Shown here in pieces: positions 60,533 to 64,000 of a DNA stretch of 64,000 nucleotides (position 1 is the stretch's first letter; each line of letters starts with the position of its first letter). Position numbers and translations under genes: made by a program. The stretch is from Actinomadura macrotermitis (GTDB lineage Bacteria > Actinomycetota > Actinomycetes > Streptosporangiales > Streptosporangiaceae). The notes beneath the pieces are model-generated. The model did not search any database, was not told the origin of the DNA, and saw nothing but the letters and a program-made list of their open reading frames with translations. The DNA is taken from positions 62,001 through 126,000 of the forward strand of contig NZ_WEGH01000001.1 of the NCBI RefSeq assembly GCF_009604375.1. The letters are read 5' to 3'.

Positions 60533-61591
60533 CTACGGGACGAGCACGATCTTGCCGATGTGGGCGCCGGCGTCCAGGGCCCGGTGGGCGGCCGCCGCCT
60601 CGGTCAGGGGGTAGCGCGCACCGATCACGGGGGCGATCTGCCCGCGCGCGGCGAACTCCAGCACGAGTTCCTGCTCGCGGCGGGTGGACGCGCGGGTGCC
60701 GAGGATGTCCAAGTGCTTGGCGAAGATCTCACCGATGTGCACCTCGGCGGTGCGGCCGCCCATCACCGCGGCCAGGACGATCCGGCCGCCGAGTCGCGCG
60801 GCCTTGATGGCGAGAGGGACCATCGGGCCGCCCACGTTGTCCAGGACGACGTCCACGCCGGTGCCGCCGGTGTGCTCGCGGATCTGCTCCACGATGTCGG
60901 TGTCCTTGTAGTTCAGGACGGTGTCGGCTCCGGCGGCCAGGATCGCGTCGGACTTGTCGTCCGATCCGGTGAGGCCGATGATCAGCCGTGCGCCGGCGAG
61001 GCGGGACAGCTGGAGCGCGGCCGTGCCCATACCGCCGGACGCGCCGGTGACCAGGACGGTGTCGCCGGGCTGGACGCGGGCGCGCGCGTTCACCATGTGC
61101 AGGACGGTTCCGTAGGACCACAGGACGCAGGCCAGGGTCTCGAAGTCGAGGCCGTCCGGGGCTTTCAGCAGGCCGTGCTCGGGCGCGGTCACGTATTCGG
61201 CGTAGCCGCCGAAGCGCTGGTGCCCGGGAAGCTCGGTGTCCTGGCAGAGGTTGTCGTCGCCGCGGCGGCACGCGGCGCAGCGTCCGCACGCGGGGCAGGT
61301 CATCACCACCACGCGGTCGCCCGGCGCGAAGGACCGCACGTCCGCGCCGACGGCGGCGACCTCGCCCGCGGCCTCGCGCCCGAGCTGGAAGGGCAGCGGC
61401 AGCGACGGGACGCCCGGCCGCGGCTGGACGATGCCCTTGCGGTATCCGGCATCCCACCAGTTCACCGAGGTGGCGCGCACCCGGAGCAGCACCTCGCCGG
61501 GGCCGGGTGCGGGAACCGGGACCCGCTCGACGGTCAGGACGTCGGGTCCGCCGTGCTCGTGGATCCGGACGGCCGTCATCGTTGCACTCAT
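60533..61591 (-). CDS. MDR-superfamily quinone oxidoreductase/zinc alcohol dehydrogenase-like protein
   Basis: About 352 residues from the ATG at 61591, with GGAGA upstream. It has the GroES-like N-terminal domain, a complete structural zinc lobe CPACGRCAACRRGDDNLC, and the nucleotide fold VLVTGASGGMGTAALQLSRL. The catalytic-zinc His of the G-H-E motif is replaced (LGREAAGEV), so it is more like a quinone oxidoreductase than an alcohol dehydrogenase while keeping the structural zinc. It should reduce quinones or enones with NADPH. It may share a transcript with the Gfo/Idh gene upstream, separated by 76 bp. Confidence 0.9.
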   Translation of the reverse strand: MSATMTAVRIHEHGGPDVLTVERVPVPAPGPGEVLLRVRATSVNWWDAGYRKGIVQPRPGVPSLPLPFQLGREAAGEVAAVGADVRSFAPGDRVVVMTCPACGRCAACRRGDDNLCQDTELPGHQRFGGYAEYVTAPEHGLLKAPDGLDFETLACVLWSYGTVLHMVNARARVQPGDTVLVTGASGGMGTAALQLSRLAGARLIIGLTGSDDKSDAILAAGADTVLNYKDTDIVEQIREHTGGTGVDVVLDNVGGPMVPLAIKAARLGGRIVLAAVMGGRTAEVHIGEIFAKHLDILGTRASTRREQELVLEFAARGQIAPVIGARYPLTEAAAAHRALDAGAHIGKIVLVP

Positions 61592-61667
61592 GAGTTCTCC
61601 TGATTTGTGACGGACTGAAGTCGCGATGAGGCTCGGCCGGGCGGCAAGCAAGATCGCGCGGGGGTGA

Positions 61668-62804
61668 TCAGATGGTGGGCGGGACGTCCGTCCAGGCGCC
61701 GGTCGCGGCCGAGCGCAGGACGGCATCGGTCAGGCGGGCGGCGGCCAGGCCATCGTCGAAGGTCGGCATGGTGGCGGGCACGGTGCCGGTGCGCACGCCG
61801 GTGTAGACGTCGCCGAGGAACGCCTCGAAGCACCGCTCGTACCCCTCGGGATGACCGGCGGGCAACGAGCTGACGCGCCGGGCGTCGGCCGGGAGGCGGG
61901 CGGGGTCGCGCACGCGCAGCTCGACGCCGTCGCGGCGTCCGCACCACAGCGTCTCCGGCCGCTCCTGGTCGAAGGCGAGCGACTCGGCCGCCGCGTCGAA
62001 CTCGATGTGCAGCCGGTTCTTGTGGCCGGCGGAGATCTGGCTGACCATCAGCGAGCCGAGCGCGCCGCGGTCGGTGGTGAACTGGACGGCGACCGCGTCC
62101 TCGGTGTCGACCGGAACGAGGCCGCCGGTCGGGGCCTGCTGCGAGAACGAGGTGCGGCCGGGGGTGCGACGGCGCTCGGCGTGGGCTTGCAGGGTCCGTG
62201 CGGTCAGGCTGGTGATGACGTGCCCGGAGACGAACTGGGCGAGGTCGCACCAGTGCGAGCCGATGTCGCCGAAGGCGCGGGAGGCGCCGCCGAGGGCCGC
62301 GTCCACCCGCCAGTTGTCGTCGCCCTCGTCCAGCAGCCAGTCCTGCAGGTAGCCGCCGTGGATCAGGCGCAGGTCGCCCGGGCCGCCGCCGCGCAGCCGG
62401 GCGCGGGCCTGCCGGACGAGCGCGTAGTAGCGGTAGACGAAGGGGACGGCGGTGACGAGTCCGCTCGCGCGCGCCTCCCCGGCGAGGGCCTCGGCCTGCG
62501 TCACGTCCATGGCCAGGGGTTTCTCGCACACCACGTGCTTGCCTGCGCGCAAAGCCGCCGTCGCCAGCGGCGCGTGCAGGTGGTTGGGCGTGCAGAGGTG
62601 GACGATGTCGATGCCGGCGGAGGCGATGAGCTCTTCGGCGGAGTCGAAGGCCCGCTCGGCGCCCAGCCGGCGCGCGGCCTCGCGTGACCGCTCCGGCGTC
62701 GAGGCGGTGACCCCGGCGATCCGGGCGCCGTTCAGCAGGGCGGCGCGGGCGTGCACGGAAGCGATCATGCCCGCGCCGACGATCCCGATGCGCAGGGTGC
62801 TCAT
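61668..62804 (-). CDS. Gfo/Idh/MocA-family sugar oxidoreductase
   Basis: A 378-residue NAD(P)-dependent oxidoreductase with the Rossmann start IGIVGAGMIASVHARAAL (G-x-G-x-x-A type) and the family motif HVVCEKPLAMD (about 92-102). The second domain has the open beta-sheet typical of Gfo/Idh/MocA. Substrates are sugars, inositols or their acids. It is coupled by ATGA to the ROK gene upstream, which suggests a sugar-catabolic operon under ROK control. The exact sugar is not evident. Confidence 0.93.
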   Translation of the reverse strand: MSTLRIGIVGAGMIASVHARAALLNGARIAGVTASTPERSREAARRLGAERAFDSAEELIASAGIDIVHLCTPNHLHAPLATAALRAGKHVVCEKPLAMDVTQAEALAGEARASGLVTAVPFVYRYYALVRQARARLRGGGPGDLRLIHGGYLQDWLLDEGDDNWRVDAALGGASRAFGDIGSHWCDLAQFVSGHVITSLTARTLQAHAERRRTPGRTSFSQQAPTGGLVPVDTEDAVAVQFTTDRGALGSLMVSQISAGHKNRLHIEFDAAAESLAFDQERPETLWCGRRDGVELRVRDPARLPADARRVSSLPAGHPEGYERCFEAFLGDVYTGVRTGTVPATMPTFDDGLAAARLTDAVLRSAATGAWTDVPPTI

Positions 62805-64000
62805 GAGGCCTTCCCGGTCAGCAGGGTGGTCAGTTCGTCCAGGTGGGCGGGGCCGAGAAGCTCCTCGACCGCGGTGAGCGCCGCGCCGACGACGCCCGCG
62901 CGGTCGGCGTGCTCGGACAACGCGACCCGCAGGTCCCGGGTGGCCAGCGGGAGCGACCGCTCGTAGACGACCTTGCGCAGCGACGGCAGCAGCAGGTCAC
63001 CGGCCATGGAGACACCGCCGCCGACCACCACCAGCGCGGGGTTGAAGATGTTGATGAGGCTGGTCAGCGCCTCGCCGAGCCGCTCCCCGGCGGTGCTCAG
63101 CAGGTCGAGGCAGACCGGGTCGCCCTGCGCGGCGGCGGCGCTGACGTCGGCGGCGGTGACCTCGCCGGCCTCGGCCAGGCGGCGCGCGAGCGGCCGGCTC
63201 TCCCCGCTCTTGGCCAGCCGCGTCGCGGTCCTGCCCAGCGCGTTCCCGCTCGCGAAGGTCTGGAGGCAACCGGTCTTCCCGCAGCGGCACTGCCGCGTGG
63301 ACGCCGGGTCGATGCACAGATGTGCGATGTCGCCCGCGCAGCCCTGCGCGCCGCGGTGCAGGCGTCCCGCCGACACCAGGCCCGCGCCGATGCCGGTGCC
63401 GACCTTGACGTAGATGAAGTCGTCCAGCCCGCGCGCGGTCCCGGCGCGCAGTTCGCCGAGCGCCATGGCGTTGACCTCGTTGTCCACCCAGACGCCGACG
63501 CCGAACCGGGAGGCGAGCCATTCGCGGACGGGGTAGTCGTCCCAACCCGACAGGATCGGCGGGGACACCGGACGGCCGCTGGCGAACTCCACCGGGCAGG
63601 GCAGCCCGACGCCGATGCCGGCCAGCGGCGGCGCGTCCGGACGGGCGGCGAGGATCTCCCGCATCATGGCCTCGATCCGCGCGAGGGTCTCCTCGGGCCC
63701 GCGCGTCACGCTCCAGGCGTCCTCGCGGACCTCCAGCGGCGCCCCGTCCAGCGAGGTCAGCCCCACCATCACGCTCGTGACGCCGACCTCGACGCCGAAC
63801 ACCGTGGCCGCCTCGTGATGGAAGCGCAGTTCGCGCGGGGCCCGCCCGCCGGTCGAGCGGCCCTTGCCCCTGCGGGCCAGCAGGCCGACCTCCAGCAGGT
63901 GGCCGATCCGCTGTGCGACCACCGTCCGGCCCATGCCGGTCGCGTCGCACAGGTCGTTCGTCGTCGCCAGGCCCTGGGTGCGGACGAGCTCCACGAGCGT
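62801..64000 (-). CDS. ROK-family transcriptional regulator/sugar kinase, cut by window end
   Basis: About 400 residues are visible and the frame stays open to the window edge, so the start is outside or at the very end. The N terminus has a winged helix (ATTNDLCDATGMGRTVVAQR, IGHLLEVGLLARRG), followed by a ROK sugar-binding/kinase fold with GIGVGLPCPVEF, VKVGTGIGAGLVSAGRL and the zinc site CRCGKTGCLQTFAS. It looks like an NagC/XylR-type repressor that senses a sugar. Its stop overlaps the Gfo/Idh start, so it probably regulates that operon. Confidence 0.92.
   Translation of the reverse strand, partial: TLVELVRTQGLATTNDLCDATGMGRTVVAQRIGHLLEVGLLARRGKGRSTGGRAPRELRFHHEAATVFGVEVGVTSVMVGLTSLDGAPLEVREDAWSVTRGPEETLARIEAMMREILAARPDAPPLAGIGVGLPCPVEFASGRPVSPPILSGWDDYPVREWLASRFGVGVWVDNEVNAMALGELRAGTARGLDDFIYVKVGTGIGAGLVSAGRLHRGAQGCAGDIAHLCIDPASTRQCRCGKTGCLQTFASGNALGRTATRLAKSGESRPLARRLAEAGEVTAADVSAAAAQGDPVCLDLLSTAGERLGEALTSLINIFNPALVVVGGGVSMAGDLLLPSLRKVVYERSLPLATRDLRVALSEHADRAGVVGAALTAVEELLGPAHLDELTTLLTGKAS

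Noticed and set aside
38529-64000. A second copy of the tRNA-Pro 3' end as the island's other attachment site
   Set aside because: I looked for the T-arm and acceptor sequence in the rest of the window and saw no convincing repeat; the other border may be lost or outside.
1-64000. CRISPR arrays or rRNA genes
   Set aside because: No regularly spaced direct repeats and no rRNA-like sequence were seen.

Overview
The window is very GC-rich, with strong third-codon-position GC bias, frequent ATGA/GTGA stop-start overlaps and several apparently leaderless starts. Together with a KstR2-type steroid-catabolism regulon, many Ser/Thr kinases and SpoIIE-type phosphatases, NB-ARC/TPR proteins and MmyB-type XRE regulators, this points to a filamentous actinomycete, probably of the Actinomadura/Thermomonosporaceae type. 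The genus is an inference.

Region 1 (about 0-17.6 kb) looks like core chromosome. It holds an SF1-helicase-like ATPase with an unknown upstream partner, a lone ABC ATPase, small conserved proteins, a long coiled-coil protein with an N-terminal Cys cluster, a GbsR/MarR regulator divergent from an ABC exporter pair, the RNA helicase HrpA, a Ser/Thr kinase carrying an extracellular lytic-transglycosylase-like domain, and a redox pair (NuoF-like flavo-Fe-S protein with a ferredoxin tail, plus a ferric-reductase-like membrane cytochrome).

Region 2 (about 17.8-35.2 kb) is a steroid ring C/D (HIP) catabolic regulon. One arm holds an SDR, ipdF, echA20, ipdA, ipdB and ipdC. The other holds fadE30, an SDR, kstR2 and fadA6, followed by a CoA transferase, a hotdog dehydratase and an acyl-CoA dehydrogenase. 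Two nearly identical 18-bp palindromic boxes (19525-19542 and 35136-35153) sit at the head of each arm and are the likely KstR2 operators. A 5-kb block of unrelated regulators, a peroxiredoxin-like protein, an aldo/keto reductase and a degenerate SpoIIE phosphatase lies between the arms.

Region 3 (about 35.2-38.6 kb) has an ANTAR-PAS-PP2C phosphatase, a beta-lactamase-like serine hydrolase lipoprotein and a tRNA-Pro(GGG) with a strong terminator.

Region 4 (about 38.7-60.5 kb) is an accessory island beginning with an N-terminally truncated tyrosine recombinase beside the tRNA. It is full of broken genes (P-type ATPase, AlkZ-like, enoyl reductase, YihY, transposase, DUF3987) but contains intact conflict-like modules. 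These are a three-gene operon of kinase-TPR-zinc ribbon, Clp-N-like protein and TPR protein, and two HTH proteins (one coiled-coil/membrane, one NB-ARC/TPR). Each HTH protein is divergently paired with a related small membrane peptide. It also carries a TetR/SDR operon with a duplicated operator, an MFS exporter and a GNAT acetyltransferase.

Region 5 (about 60.5-64 kb) returns to metabolic genes: a quinone-oxidoreductase-like MDR enzyme, a Gfo/Idh/MocA oxidoreductase and a ROK regulator cut by the window edge.
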